Translations under genes and position numbers: made by a program
Assembly: GCA_030447585.1 (NCBI GenBank)
Contig: JAUJOO010000002.1
Coordinates: forward strand, 265,901 to 320,422
Length of the DNA stretch: 54,522 bases
DNA from: Nocardioidaceae bacterium
GTDB lineage: Bacteria; Actinomycetota; Actinomycetes; Propionibacteriales; Nocardioidaceae
Direction: 5' to 3'
Notes under the pieces: generated by a model
Seen by the model: the letters and a program-made list of their open reading frames with translations, nothing else
Database searches by the model: none
Told to the model about the DNA's origin: nothing
Shown: positions 24,964-33,534 of the stretch, piece after piece
Position numbering within the stretch: position 1 is the first letter of the stretch
Layout of the letters: each line of letters starts with the position of its first letter

Positions 24964-25324
24964 AGAACGATCGGTAGCGCGGTTGCGAGATGGCCACGGG
25001 TTCGCCACGGTCTGGGGCATCACCTGGATCGTGGTGGTGCTGAGCATCGGCTGGGTGTGCCTGCTCGTGGCAGTCGCAGTGGCGCAACAGCACCGGGTCG
25101 ACGGCGCCGCCGACCTCGTTGCCCTGTCCGGCGCGGCCGCTCTGCAAGACGGCGCGGACGGATGTCGGGTCGCTGCAACTATCGCCGCCAAGAACCAGGT
25201 ATCTCTAGTGGCGTGTGACCTCGACGGCTCCGACGTCCTCGTGGAAGTCAGCGGCGTGCTGCGGCTCCCGCTGGGGATCAGCGGTCGTCTGGTCTCCCAT
25301 GCCCGGGCGGGGCCTTCCGCCTAG
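24944..25324 (+). CDS. TadE-like protein of the helicase/secretion neighbourhood (Rv3654c type)
   Basis: A 126-residue protein with a short basic leader, then GHGFATVWGITW and a single hydrophobic helix (about residues 20-47), followed by HRVDGAADLVALSGAAALQDG, a pattern shared with the TadG N-terminus. It lacks the Glu at +5. This small protein is typically encoded between a tadE gene and a DECH-box helicase in actinobacteria, exactly the context here. It probably assists the pilus or secretion apparatus. The start overlaps tadE by 20 bp. Confidence 0.88.
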   Translation: MATTHARERSVARLRDGHGFATVWGITWIVVVLSIGWVCLLVAVAVAQQHRVDGAADLVALSGAAALQDGADGCRVAATIAAKNQVSLVACDLDGSDVLVEVSGVLRLPLGISGRLVSHARAGPSA

Positions 25325-25345
25325 TCGCGTGTGCAGTCTGCCGGC

Positions 25346-25771
25346 CTATTGCTCCCGGGGAGCCGTGTCGAAGGACTCGTCTGCGTCAGCCGGCTCCCGG
25401 GACTCGTCGGAGGACCGCCGGCGCAGGCCCGAGGCACTGCTGGAGTCCTTCGAGGCACTGCTGGAGTCTGCTGACTGCTCTGCCTCCAGCGCCCGGACCC
25501 GTTCGGCTGCCGCGGCGTTCGCAGCCGCACGCTCCCGCAGCTGCTTCAGGTCTGCCCGACGTCGGCGGCTGCGGCGGAGCCCGGCCAGCAACACAGCGAG
25601 ACCTATCAACCCCAGCAACGACGTGAGACCGCCCGCCACGAAGACGCCTGTGACGTCGCTGTCGATCACGAACCAACCGAGATCAACCTGTGTCGGGTCG
25701 TTGCCGCGGGCGACTGTGGCGACCACGATGACGGCGAAGACCAGCAGGATGAGCACTCCCACAATGATCAT
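25346..25771 (-). CDS. small membrane protein, LapA/DUF1049-like
   Basis: A 141-residue protein with two hydrophobic helices (about residues 2-22 and 40-65) joined by NDPTQVDLGWFVIDSDVTG. This arrangement resembles lipopolysaccharide-assembly-protein-A-domain (DUF1049) proteins widespread in actinobacteria. A basic segment (RRSRRRRADLK) and a coiled-coil-like AERVRALEAEQ stretch follow, then a low-complexity acidic/serine tail with a duplicated DSSSAS unit, encoded by a 17-bp direct repeat at 25431-25447 and 25452-25468 (period 21 bp). Function unknown. It lies downstream of the helicase on the same strand, convergent with the Tad genes. Confidence 0.75.
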   Translation of the reverse strand: MIIVGVLILLVFAVIVVATVARGNDPTQVDLGWFVIDSDVTGVFVAGGLTSLLGLIGLAVLLAGLRRSRRRRADLKQLRERAAANAAAAERVRALEAEQSADSSSASKDSSSASGLRRRSSDESREPADADESFDTAPREQ

Positions 25772-25845
25772 CGGCTCACTCCTCTCGACTGCGAGCTCCG
25801 CAGCGGCGTTGACGCCAATCGGCGTTGCTCACCACCGTAGCCACC

Positions 25846-28200
25846 TCATCGCGACCCTGCGAGGAGCGCGTCGAGCAGCCCTACAGCGCCGCGCTTGTCC
25901 AGCGGGTTGTTGCCGTTGCCGCACTTGGGTGACTGCACGCAGGACGGGCAGCCCTCGTCACAGGTGCAGGACGAGATCGCCTCGCGGGTTGCGGTCAGCC
26001 ACTCCCGTGCCCTCGCAAACCCCTGCTCGGCGAAGCCGGCCCCGCCGGGATGACCGTCGTACACGAAGACGGTCAAGAGCCCGGTGTCCTCATGCAAAGC
26101 GGTCGAGACGCCACCGATGTCCCACCTGTCGCAGGTGGCGAACAAGGGCAGCAGCCCGATGGAGGCATGCTCTGCCGCATGCGCAGCACCCGGGACGTCA
26201 ACTGGACGCAAGCAGCTCTCCCGGAGCTGCCGTGGTCTCACGGTCCACCACACAGCCTTGGTCAGCAGCTGCCGCTCGGGCAGGTCGAGTGGCTCATCGC
26301 CGAGCACCTCACCGGTGCCGATCCGCCGCTTCAAGAAGCTGACGATCCGTGAGGAGACCTGGACCGACCCGAACGACACCGCCGCCTCCCCCCACGGGTC
26401 TGTGACGTCGGTGGCCACGATGGTGATGTCGGTGAGGTCGCGCGCGGTCGTGGAGTACTCCGGATCCGCTGCATCGACGAGCGCGACCCCTTCCTGGTGG
26501 TCGAAGTCTGCGACGACGAAGGTATGGCCGAGATGCACGTAGACGGCACCCGTGTGCACCGTCGCATGCGCCGAGCCGGCGTCAACGGTGCCGACCAACC
26601 GACCCGTCGACCGCTCCACGATCCGAACTGGGCTGCCACCGCTCGACCTGATGTCGGCGAGGTCGGCGGCCCGGTCGCGTCGCGTCCAGAACCAGCCAGT
26701 GCTGCGCTTGCGCAAGTAGCCCGCTTCGACCAACGACGCCACGACGGCGGCCACATCTCCGGCGAACAACGGGAGGTCGTCGTCCTGCAGCGCCAGCTCC
26801 TGCGCGGCGGCGCATAGGTGCGGGGCGACCACATACGGGTTTCCAGGGTCGAAGACCGTCGCCTCGACCGGGGCGCCGAACAGCGCCTCGGGGTGGGTGA
26901 CGAGATAGGTGTCGAGCGGGTCGTCTCGCGCGACGAGGATCCCCAGGCCACCCTGTCCTTCTCGACCGGACCTCCCCGCCTGCTGCCACATCGAGGCCCG
27001 CGTGCCCGGAAAGCCGGCCATCACCACCGCATCCAGGCTGTCGATGTCGATGCCCAGCTCGAGCGCGTTGGTGCTCGCCACCGCGAGCAGCTCCCCTGAC
27101 TTGAGCTTGCGTTCGATCTCGCGCCGATCCTCCGGCAGGTAACCGCCGCGATACGGGGCGACGCGCTGGGCCAGGCCAGCGTCTGCCGCGGCGAGAAGCT
27201 CCTGCGTATGCAGCGCGACGACCTCGGCGCCCCGTCGGCTGCGAGCGAACGCGAGAGTCCGTACGCCGTCAGCGACAAGGTCGGCGACCAGGTCAGCCGT
27301 CTCTGCTGTGGCGGAGCGTCGTACGGGGGCTCCGTGCTCGCCGGTCAGCGACGTCAGTGGCGGCTCCCACAGCGCCATGGCTGTCTCGCCGCGGGGCGAG
27401 CCGTCGGCGGTCACCGCTGCGACCGGTGCTCCGATGAGCCGGGCTGCGGTCAGGTCCGGATCCGCGGTGGTGGCCGAGGCGAGGACGAACACCGGGTGGG
27501 CGCCGTAGTGGGCCGCGATCCGCCGCAGGCGGCGCAGGATCTGAGCCACATGCGACCCGAAGACCCCCCGGTAGTGGTGGCACTCGTCTACGACCACGAA
27601 GCGCAAAGAGCCCCAAAACAGTGACCAGCGCGCGTGTCCCGGCAGCATCGTGCGGTGAAGCATGTCGGGGTTCGTCAGCACGTAGTTCGCGTGGCTGCGC
27701 GCCCAGTCACGCTCCTCGCGCGACGAGTCGCCGTCGTACGTCGTCGGACGGACCCCTGGGACACCGAGCGACCGCATCGTTGCCCACTGGTCGTGAGCCA
27801 GCGCCTTCGTGGGGGAGAGGTACAAGACGGTGTCGCCGCGGCTAGCGGGAGCTACCACGCTTCCCGCGACCGCGGTGAGCGCCGGCAGCGCGTAGGCGAG
27901 CGACTTGCCCGACGCCGTTCCGGTGGCCACGATCGTGTGCTGGCCGTGCCAGGCCAGGTCGGCCGCCTGCACCTGGTGGCTCCACGGCGTCGCGACGCCG
28001 CGCTCGCGGTACGCCGAGATGACCGACGCATGAGCCCACTGGGGCCACGCCGCGGCCTTGGCTGTTCGCGCCTCAAGCATCTCCAGGTGGGTGAGTCGCC
28101 CCGCTCTGCTCGAGGGCGCGGCGAGCCGCCGTACGGCCACCTGGGGATCGAACCTGCCAGCCCGTCCCCCCGCACCGAGGTCACCGCTGGTTGCTGTCAC
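25846..28200 (-). CDS. DECH-box ATP-dependent helicase with DUF1998/MZB domain (Rv3649 type)
   Basis: A 784-residue superfamily 2 helicase. It has Walker A GTASGKS, motif II VVDECH, SAT-type motif III (LASATTA) and motif VI QQAGRSGREGQGG, in RecA-like domains spanning about residues 55-460. The C-terminal DUF1998/MZB domain carries the zinc-binding cysteines CTCDEGCPSCVQSPKCG. The family is related to HrlA/Hrq1-type 3'-5' helicases involved in DNA repair. The start at GTG 28200 is a choice; GTG 28209 is possible, and farther upstream frames collide with the divergent bldG leader. Its location next to the Tad cluster is conserved. Confidence 0.92.
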   Translation of the reverse strand: MTATSGDLGAGGRAGRFDPQVAVRRLAAPSSRAGRLTHLEMLEARTAKAAAWPQWAHASVISAYRERGVATPWSHQVQAADLAWHGQHTIVATGTASGKSLAYALPALTAVAGSVVAPASRGDTVLYLSPTKALAHDQWATMRSLGVPGVRPTTYDGDSSREERDWARSHANYVLTNPDMLHRTMLPGHARWSLFWGSLRFVVVDECHHYRGVFGSHVAQILRRLRRIAAHYGAHPVFVLASATTADPDLTAARLIGAPVAAVTADGSPRGETAMALWEPPLTSLTGEHGAPVRRSATAETADLVADLVADGVRTLAFARSRRGAEVVALHTQELLAAADAGLAQRVAPYRGGYLPEDRREIERKLKSGELLAVASTNALELGIDIDSLDAVVMAGFPGTRASMWQQAGRSGREGQGGLGILVARDDPLDTYLVTHPEALFGAPVEATVFDPGNPYVVAPHLCAAAQELALQDDDLPLFAGDVAAVVASLVEAGYLRKRSTGWFWTRRDRAADLADIRSSGGSPVRIVERSTGRLVGTVDAGSAHATVHTGAVYVHLGHTFVVADFDHQEGVALVDAADPEYSTTARDLTDITIVATDVTDPWGEAAVSFGSVQVSSRIVSFLKRRIGTGEVLGDEPLDLPERQLLTKAVWWTVRPRQLRESCLRPVDVPGAAHAAEHASIGLLPLFATCDRWDIGGVSTALHEDTGLLTVFVYDGHPGGAGFAEQGFARAREWLTATREAISSCTCDEGCPSCVQSPKCGNGNNPLDKRGAVGLLDALLAGSR

Positions 28201-28310
28201 GACGCCCACATCTTCGCATTCGGCTCCTGTGCGCCTGTGACATGGTTCAATGCGTAGACAAGGGATCCGGGCTGAGCCCCTCGTCTGGGTCGCGGCACTA
28301 AGGAGTGGCG

Positions 28311-28646
28311 ATGGACCTTTCGTTGGACAACCGAGCTGCCGGTGAGCGAATGGTCGTCGACGTGAGCGGTGAGATAGACGTCTACACCGCACCGAAGCTG
28401 CGGGAGCGGCTTGTCGGTCTCATCAATGCCGGACACCACAATCTCATCGTCAACCTCGAGGGCGTCGACTTCTTGGACTCTACGGGCCTCGGTGTCCTTG
28501 TCGGGGCGCTCAAGCGAGTGCGAGCCCAAGAAGGGTCTCTCGTGCTGGTCTGCACCCACGAGCGGCTCCTCAAGATCTTCCGCATCACCGGGCTCGCGAA
28601 GGTATTCCCCATCTACGACTCGGTCGAGGCAGCCTCAGCCGCCTGA
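28311..28646 (+). CDS. bldG: BldG-like STAS anti-sigma factor antagonist
   Basis: A 111-residue single STAS domain. The phosphorylatable serine is Ser57 in [10 protein letters not shown], the same number as in Streptomyces BldG, and the helix [15 protein letters not shown] is typical. Unphosphorylated, such proteins bind an anti-sigma kinase and release a sigma factor. The ribosome site AGGAG at 28301-28305 fixes the ATG at 28311. It lies between the helicase and hppA, as bldG does in S. coelicolor, but the anti-sigma factor gene that follows bldG there is absent. Confidence 0.88.
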   Translation: MDLSLDNRAAGERMVVDVSGEIDVYTAPKLRERLVGLINAGHHNLIVNLEGVDFLDSTGLGVLVGALKRVRAQEGSLVLVCTHERLLKIFRITGLAKVFPIYDSVEAASAA

Positions 28647-28681
28647 CCGTCGCTCCGCCAGGGGCGCTTGGCCATCTGTGC

Positions 28682-28703
28682 CGGGGAGTCGCTAGACTCC
28701 CCG
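28682..28703 (+). terminator. hairpin after the STAS gene
   Basis: A perfect 9-bp stem, CGGGGAGTC and GACTCCCCG, with a 4-nt loop lies 36 bp after the STAS stop and 116 bp before hppA. There is no T-run. It may end the STAS transcript or act within the hppA leader. Confidence 0.55.
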
Positions 28704-28818
28704 CCGTCCTGCCAGCCGTCACCGGCCTCACCGCCGCCACCGCTCAGGCGCTTCAGTTCGTATCACGCCATGTTGTCTGTCATCGCAATGGAGCCATGAG
28801 GCTCCGTGGAGGTACCGG

Positions 28819-31143
28819 ATGTCTCGACTCACCCTCGCCGCCGACGGCGGCGCGGAACTGTCCTTGTCCGGAGGCAACGTCACCTTCGTCGTCATCGTCG
28901 CCGTTATCGCGCTCGTGGCGCTGGGAATGGCCGCGATGTTCCGGCAGGAGGTGCTGAGGGCTCCCGAGGGCACGGAGAACATGAAGGCCATCGGGCTCGC
29001 CGTACAGGAGGGTGCCCAAGCCTTCCTCGCCCGCCAGTTCAAGACGCTGGCCGTCTTTGCGGTGGCTGCGTTCCTGCTGCTCTTCGTGCTGCCCGGGGAA
29101 GCCAACGTGCGCATCGGGCGCTCGGTCTTCTTCCTTGTCGGCGCCGGCTTCTCAGCGGCCATCGGCTACCTGGGTATGTCGCTGGCTGTTCGGGCCAACG
29201 TCCGGGTGGCAGCGGCGGCGCGCGACGAAGGGCGGGATCCCGCAATGCGCGTCGCCTTCCGCACCGGCGGCTTCGTCGGCATGCTGACCGTGGGCCTCGG
29301 CCTGCTCGGGGCCTCCGTCGTCGTACTCATCTACCGCAACGAGGCGCCTGACGTGCTCGAAGGATTCGGCTTCGGAGCCGCACTGCTCGCCATGTTCATG
29401 CGGGTCGGTGGTGGCATCTTCACCAAGGCGGCGGACGTGGGCGCCGACCTGGTCGGCAAGGTGGAGCAGAACATCCCCGAGGACGACCCGAGAAACGCGG
29501 CCACGATCGCGGACAACGTCGGTGACAACGTGGGTGACTGCGCAGGCATGGCGGCCGACCTGTTCGAGTCCTACGCCGTGATGCTCGTCGCGGCGCTGAT
29601 CCTTGGCAGCGCCGCCTTCGGCGCTGACGGTCTGGTCTTCCCGCTGATCGTCCCCGCCATCGGTGCCCTGACCGCCATCCTCGGCGTCTACCTGTGCAAG
29701 CCGCGACCGACGGAAGGTGGCCTCACGACGATCAACCGCGCGTTCTACATCTCGGCCGCCGTATCGGCGGTCCTGTGCACGATTGCGGCGTTCGCCTACC
29801 TGCCCAGCTCCTTCGCCGAGTTCGACGGCGGCGTCGCAGGTGCCGACGGAAACCCGGCGGTCATCGCGACCGTCGCCGTGATCATCGGGATCGTGCTGGC
29901 TGCGCTCATCTTGGCCCTGACCGGCTACTTCACCGGTACAGAGTTCCGTCCGGTGAAGGACGTCGGAAAGACTGCGCTGACAGGTCCCGCAACGGTGATT
30001 CTGTCCGGCCTGTCCGTCGGCTTCGAGTCGGCCGTCTACACCGCCCTGGTCATCGCGGCCGCTGTGTACGGCGCCTTCCTCCTCGGCGGTGGGGTGGTCA
30101 TCGTCTCCCTCTTCGCGGTGGCACTGGCCGGATGCGGTCTGCTCACCACCGTCGGAGTCATCGTGGCCATGGACACCTTCGGTCCGGTGTCGGACAACGC
30201 CCAGGGGATCGCCGAGATGTCTGGTGACATCCACGGCGAGGGGTCGGCCATCCTTACCGAGCTGGACGCCGTCGGGAACACCACCAAGGCGATCACCAAG
30301 GGCATCGCCATCGCGACTGCCGTGCTGGCGGCGACGGCCCTGTTCGGTTCCTTCACCAGCGCGATCACCGAGGCGGTCGCCGACTCCGGCGCAACGATCG
30401 AGGGTCTGAGCGAAGCCGACCAGCTCAACTTCAACGGGGTGCTGAACGTCGCCGACCCGTCGAACCTGGTCGGTCTGCTCATCGGCGCCGCGGTCGTGTT
30501 CCTCTTCTCGGGTCTGGCGATCAGCGCCGTAGGCCGCGCTGCCGGAGCCGTCGTCTACGAGGTACGCCGACAGTTCCGCGAGATCCCCGGCATCATGGAG
30601 GGAACCGGCCGCCCGGAGTACGGCAAGGTCGTCGACATCTGTACCCGCGACTCCCTGCGAGAGCTGGCGACCCCGGGGCTCCTCGCCGTTCTGGCTCCCA
30701 TTGCGGTCGGCTTCGGTCTTGGTGTCGGGCCGCTTGGCGCCTACCTGGCGGGAGCGATCGGCGCCGGCACCCTGATGGCCGTGTTCCTCGCGAACTCCGG
30801 TGGGGCGTGGGACAACGCGAAGAAGCTCGTCGAGGACGGCGTGCACGGCGGCAAGGGCTCCGGGGCCCACGAAGCGACGATCATCGGCGACACGGTCGGT
30901 GACCCGTTCAAGGACACCGCGGGTCCAGCGATCAACCCCCTCCTCAAGGTGATGAACCTCGTGTCGTTGTTGATAGCGCCGGCCATCATCGGCATGAGCA
31001 TCGGCACGGACGAGAACAAGCCGCTCCGCATCATCATCGCCGTCGTCGCGGCTCTCGGGATCGCGGTCGCCGTTTACATCTCCAAGCGTCGCCCCATCTC
31101 CATCGGCGAGACGCACGACAAGGCTGCCGCAGCGGCCGCCTGA
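28819..31143 (+). CDS. hppA: K+-independent H+-translocating pyrophosphatase
   Basis: A 774-residue integral membrane ion pump with about 16 helices that couples pyrophosphate hydrolysis to proton export. The pyrophosphate-binding segment is KAADVGADLVGKVEQNIPED, followed by NPDD-type acidic motifs and GDNVGDCAGMAADLFESYA. At the position that separates subclasses, GNTTKAITKG carries Lys490 (the K+-independent type; K+-dependent enzymes have Ala there). The C-terminal block DTVGDPFKDTAGPAINPLLK is also complete. A good GGAGG ribosome site precedes ATG 28819. Confidence 0.96.
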   Translation: MSRLTLAADGGAELSLSGGNVTFVVIVAVIALVALGMAAMFRQEVLRAPEGTENMKAIGLAVQEGAQAFLARQFKTLAVFAVAAFLLLFVLPGEANVRIGRSVFFLVGAGFSAAIGYLGMSLAVRANVRVAAAARDEGRDPAMRVAFRTGGFVGMLTVGLGLLGASVVVLIYRNEAPDVLEGFGFGAALLAMFMRVGGGIFTKAADVGADLVGKVEQNIPEDDPRNAATIADNVGDNVGDCAGMAADLFESYAVMLVAALILGSAAFGADGLVFPLIVPAIGALTAILGVYLCKPRPTEGGLTTINRAFYISAAVSAVLCTIAAFAYLPSSFAEFDGGVAGADGNPAVIATVAVIIGIVLAALILALTGYFTGTEFRPVKDVGKTALTGPATVILSGLSVGFESAVYTALVIAAAVYGAFLLGGGVVIVSLFAVALAGCGLLTTVGVIVAMDTFGPVSDNAQGIAEMSGDIHGEGSAILTELDAVGNTTKAITKGIAIATAVLAATALFGSFTSAITEAVADSGATIEGLSEADQLNFNGVLNVADPSNLVGLLIGAAVVFLFSGLAISAVGRAAGAVVYEVRRQFREIPGIMEGTGRPEYGKVVDICTRDSLRELATPGLLAVLAPIAVGFGLGVGPLGAYLAGAIGAGTLMAVFLANSGGAWDNAKKLVEDGVHGGKGSGAHEATIIGDTVGDPFKDTAGPAINPLLKVMNLVSLLIAPAIIGMSIGTDENKPLRIIIAVVAALGIAVAVYISKRRPISIGETHDKAAAAAA

Positions 31144-31160
31144 CCCCGCGCTTCACCCGA

Positions 31161-31192
31161 GGACCCGTCGACGACCGCCGGTCGGCGGGTCC
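31161..31192 (+). terminator. nested hairpin after hppA
   Basis: GGACCCG (31161-31167) pairs with CGGGTCC (31186-31192), and CGACC (31172-31176) with GGTCG (31180-31184) inside it. There is no T-run. It lies 18 bp after the hppA stop, where a terminator is expected. Confidence 0.45.
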
Positions 31193-31227
31193 CGCACCCG
31201 TCTCCGCTGTGGTGAGAAGGTGGCGAT

Positions 31228-32301
31228 GTGACTGAGCGCTTCTACCTCCACATCGGCGCGCCCAAGACCGGCACCACCTACCTGCAGCAGGTCTTGGCCC
31301 GGAACCGGGCACAGCTCTCGGCTGACGGTGTCCTCTACCCGAAGGTCGCCGGTGACGCCCACCACACCTCGTTGTGGGATCTGCGGCGGGAGTGGCAGCA
31401 GCGCGACTTCGGCAAGGACATCCGGGGACACTGGGACGAGGCGGTTCGGCTCGTCACCGACTGGGGCGGGCCGGTGGCTGTGATGTCAAGCGAGCTGTTC
31501 GTCTACGCCGAGCCGGAAGAGTCCCTGCGCGCGGTGAACGCCTTTGGGGACATCGACGTGCACGTCGTCTACACCGCCAGGGACCTCATCCGACAGGCTC
31601 CAGCGATGTGGCAGGAACGCGTCAAGAACCAGCGGACGCTCAGCTACGACGAGTTCCTCACCGACCTCGTCACGAAGTCCCGGACCCCGATGGCCAAGCA
31701 CTTCTGGAAGGCGCAAGACGCCTCCGCTGCACTGCGAGACTGGTCTCAAGGGCTGCCAGCTCACCATGTCCACGTCGTCACAGCACCCACCGCCGGCGCG
31801 CCACCCAGCTTGCTCTGGGAGCGGTTCGCGAGCGTCCTCGGCATCGACGGATCGGCGTACGACACCGACGTACCAGTGCTCAACACGTCAATGAGCGTGA
31901 CGTCGGCAGAAGTGCTCCGCCGCTACAACATTCGCCATGGCAAGAACTTGACGCTGCTGCAGTACCGCCGCCGGCTAGTCGTCGCCGGACTGCTCGAAGT
32001 CCTCGCCGAAGCTGTGGGCGACACCTCCCGGTTGACCTTGTCCCCCGCACAGGAGCGTGCCCTGTCGGCACGGGCTCAACTGATCGCGAGGGCCATCGGC
32101 GAACGGGGCTACGACGTCGTGGGCTCGTTGAGTGAGCTCACACCAGAGCCAGGCAGCCGGCTCCTTGCGGCAGTCAAACCCGGCAAGCAGCCCAACGACC
32201 TGACAGCCGACGACATCTGCGACGCGCTGCTCGACGTGGTCGACCACCTGCTGCGCGACAGAGGCAAGAAGAAGCCGAGAAGGCGGCGCACCCGCGGCTG
32301 A
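31228..32301 (+). CDS. sulfotransferase-type protein 1
   Basis: A 357-residue protein from a GTG with GAAGG upstream. The PAPS 5'-phosphosulfate loop is GAPKTGTTYLQ at residues 10-20, the hallmark of the sulfotransferase family, and the later VHVVYTARDLIRQAPAMWQE region corresponds to the 3'-phosphate-binding site. At the usual Ser of R-x7-S this copy has Ala (RDLIRQAPA). Most residues between match the two minus-strand paralogues downstream. The C-terminal tail is strongly basic (KKKPRRRR). The acceptor is unknown; an envelope glycan is inferred from the adjacent glfT2. Confidence 0.88.
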   Translation: MTERFYLHIGAPKTGTTYLQQVLARNRAQLSADGVLYPKVAGDAHHTSLWDLRREWQQRDFGKDIRGHWDEAVRLVTDWGGPVAVMSSELFVYAEPEESLRAVNAFGDIDVHVVYTARDLIRQAPAMWQERVKNQRTLSYDEFLTDLVTKSRTPMAKHFWKAQDASAALRDWSQGLPAHHVHVVTAPTAGAPPSLLWERFASVLGIDGSAYDTDVPVLNTSMSVTSAEVLRRYNIRHGKNLTLLQYRRRLVVAGLLEVLAEAVGDTSRLTLSPAQERALSARAQLIARAIGERGYDVVGSLSELTPEPGSRLLAAVKPGKQPNDLTADDICDALLDVVDHLLRDRGKKKPRRRRTRG

Positions 32302-32349
32302 GACTTGCCGGTCGACTGCCGCACTGGCTGAAGTGGCGTGAGGCGGGCA

Positions 32350-33534
32350 TCACCCTCCTTGAGCCGCACGGTCAGCCGCGGCCCTAATTCGCGCTGCGCG
32401 GTAGCGGTCCGTCGCCCGCTGGCGCAGTGAGGGCCGAGGAGGAGGCTCGCCGGCCAGTTCGCTCTCCAGCTCGAGGATGCGACGGCGCTGGTGACCGGTG
32501 TACTGCAGCAGTGTGGTGGCGGCGCGGATCGCCGCCGAGGCAAGGTCATTCTCCTCCAGCTCGGTTGGCGACACGTATCCCTGGTGCTCCTCCGCCAGCG
32601 GCATGAGCTCCTCGAGGTCCCCCACGACGCGGTACCCGGACGCTGTCAGGTCGGCGATCAGCTGACGCGAGCGCCCCTGCACCCATTCCATCCGGCCGGT
32701 CGGCAGGACGATCTTCGGGGACTGCTCACCGAGGACCTCCTGCACCAGCATCCTGCGCACGAGCGCGTCGTAGCTGGCGTCAGACATTCCCCTTACCGCG
32801 AAGTTCATCCGGCGGACCAGCTCTGTTTCAGCGACCCCCATGGAAGGGTTCGACCGCTTCACGTAGGTGTCATAGGCATCGGCATCGATCCCGACCGCCT
32901 CACAGAAGCGTCGCCACAACGTGTTGGGCGGAGCACCTTTGTGGGGCACCGTGACGACGTGGATGTTCTCCTGGGGAACGAACCGGGCCCACCGCCGCAG
33001 GACGAAGTCGGCGTCGTGCATTCCCCAGAACAGGTTCCCGAAGGGTGCGGGCGCCTCGTGGCCGTACTCGATCAGGTCGTCGACGAACTGCTCGAGAGAG
33101 ACGGTGTGCTTGTGCTTGATGTGTTCCTGCCAGTCGGACACGAGCTGGCGGGCGAAGTCACGAGCCGTGAAGACCACGTGCACGTCCGCCGGCTGCACGG
33201 ACGCGATACCTTTGGCGATGCGCTTCAGAGGCGACCCCCCGAGCAGCTCATTGGAGATGACGACGGCGTGCCCCTGCCACTCGCGTGACCGTTGAGCGAC
33301 GTCGTTCCACTCACCTCGGAACGCGGACGGCCGAGATGACCCCCATCCCATACCCCGGAGATCCTGCGTCGAGCGGAAGGACTGCGCGCGCGTCGAATAC
33401 GGATACAGCACTCCGTGTTCCGCGAGGCGGTCACGGTTCTTGAACAAGACGTTCTGTAGGTACGTCGTCCCCGTCTTGGGGGCACCAACATGGAACGTCA
33501 CCCGCTTGCCGCTCCCGGCGACAGGGGGCTCCAT
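32350..33534 (-). CDS. sulfotransferase-type protein 2
   Basis: A 394-residue paralogue of the two neighbouring proteins. The 5'-PAPS loop is VGAPKTGTTYLQNVL near residue 18. The 3'-phosphate site reads FTARDFARQLVSDWQE and keeps the R-x7-S serine (RDFARQLVS), so this copy has the most canonical binding site of the three. The C-terminal 60 residues are Arg-rich and probably disordered. The ATG (33534-33532) overlaps the stop of paralogue 3 by one base (TGATG), so the two are coupled. It converges with paralogue 1, with 48 bp between stops. Confidence 0.88.
   Translation of the reverse strand: MEPPVAGSGKRVTFHVGAPKTGTTYLQNVLFKNRDRLAEHGVLYPYSTRAQSFRSTQDLRGMGWGSSRPSAFRGEWNDVAQRSREWQGHAVVISNELLGGSPLKRIAKGIASVQPADVHVVFTARDFARQLVSDWQEHIKHKHTVSLEQFVDDLIEYGHEAPAPFGNLFWGMHDADFVLRRWARFVPQENIHVVTVPHKGAPPNTLWRRFCEAVGIDADAYDTYVKRSNPSMGVAETELVRRMNFAVRGMSDASYDALVRRMLVQEVLGEQSPKIVLPTGRMEWVQGRSRQLIADLTASGYRVVGDLEELMPLAEEHQGYVSPTELEENDLASAAIRAATTLLQYTGHQRRRILELESELAGEPPPRPSLRQRATDRYRAARIRAAADRAAQGG

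Noticed and set aside
29152-31116. 654-codon minus-strand open frame opposite hppA
   Set aside because: Composition is extreme in Asp, Arg, Gly and His, typical of the antisense frame of a GC-rich gene; hppA is certain.
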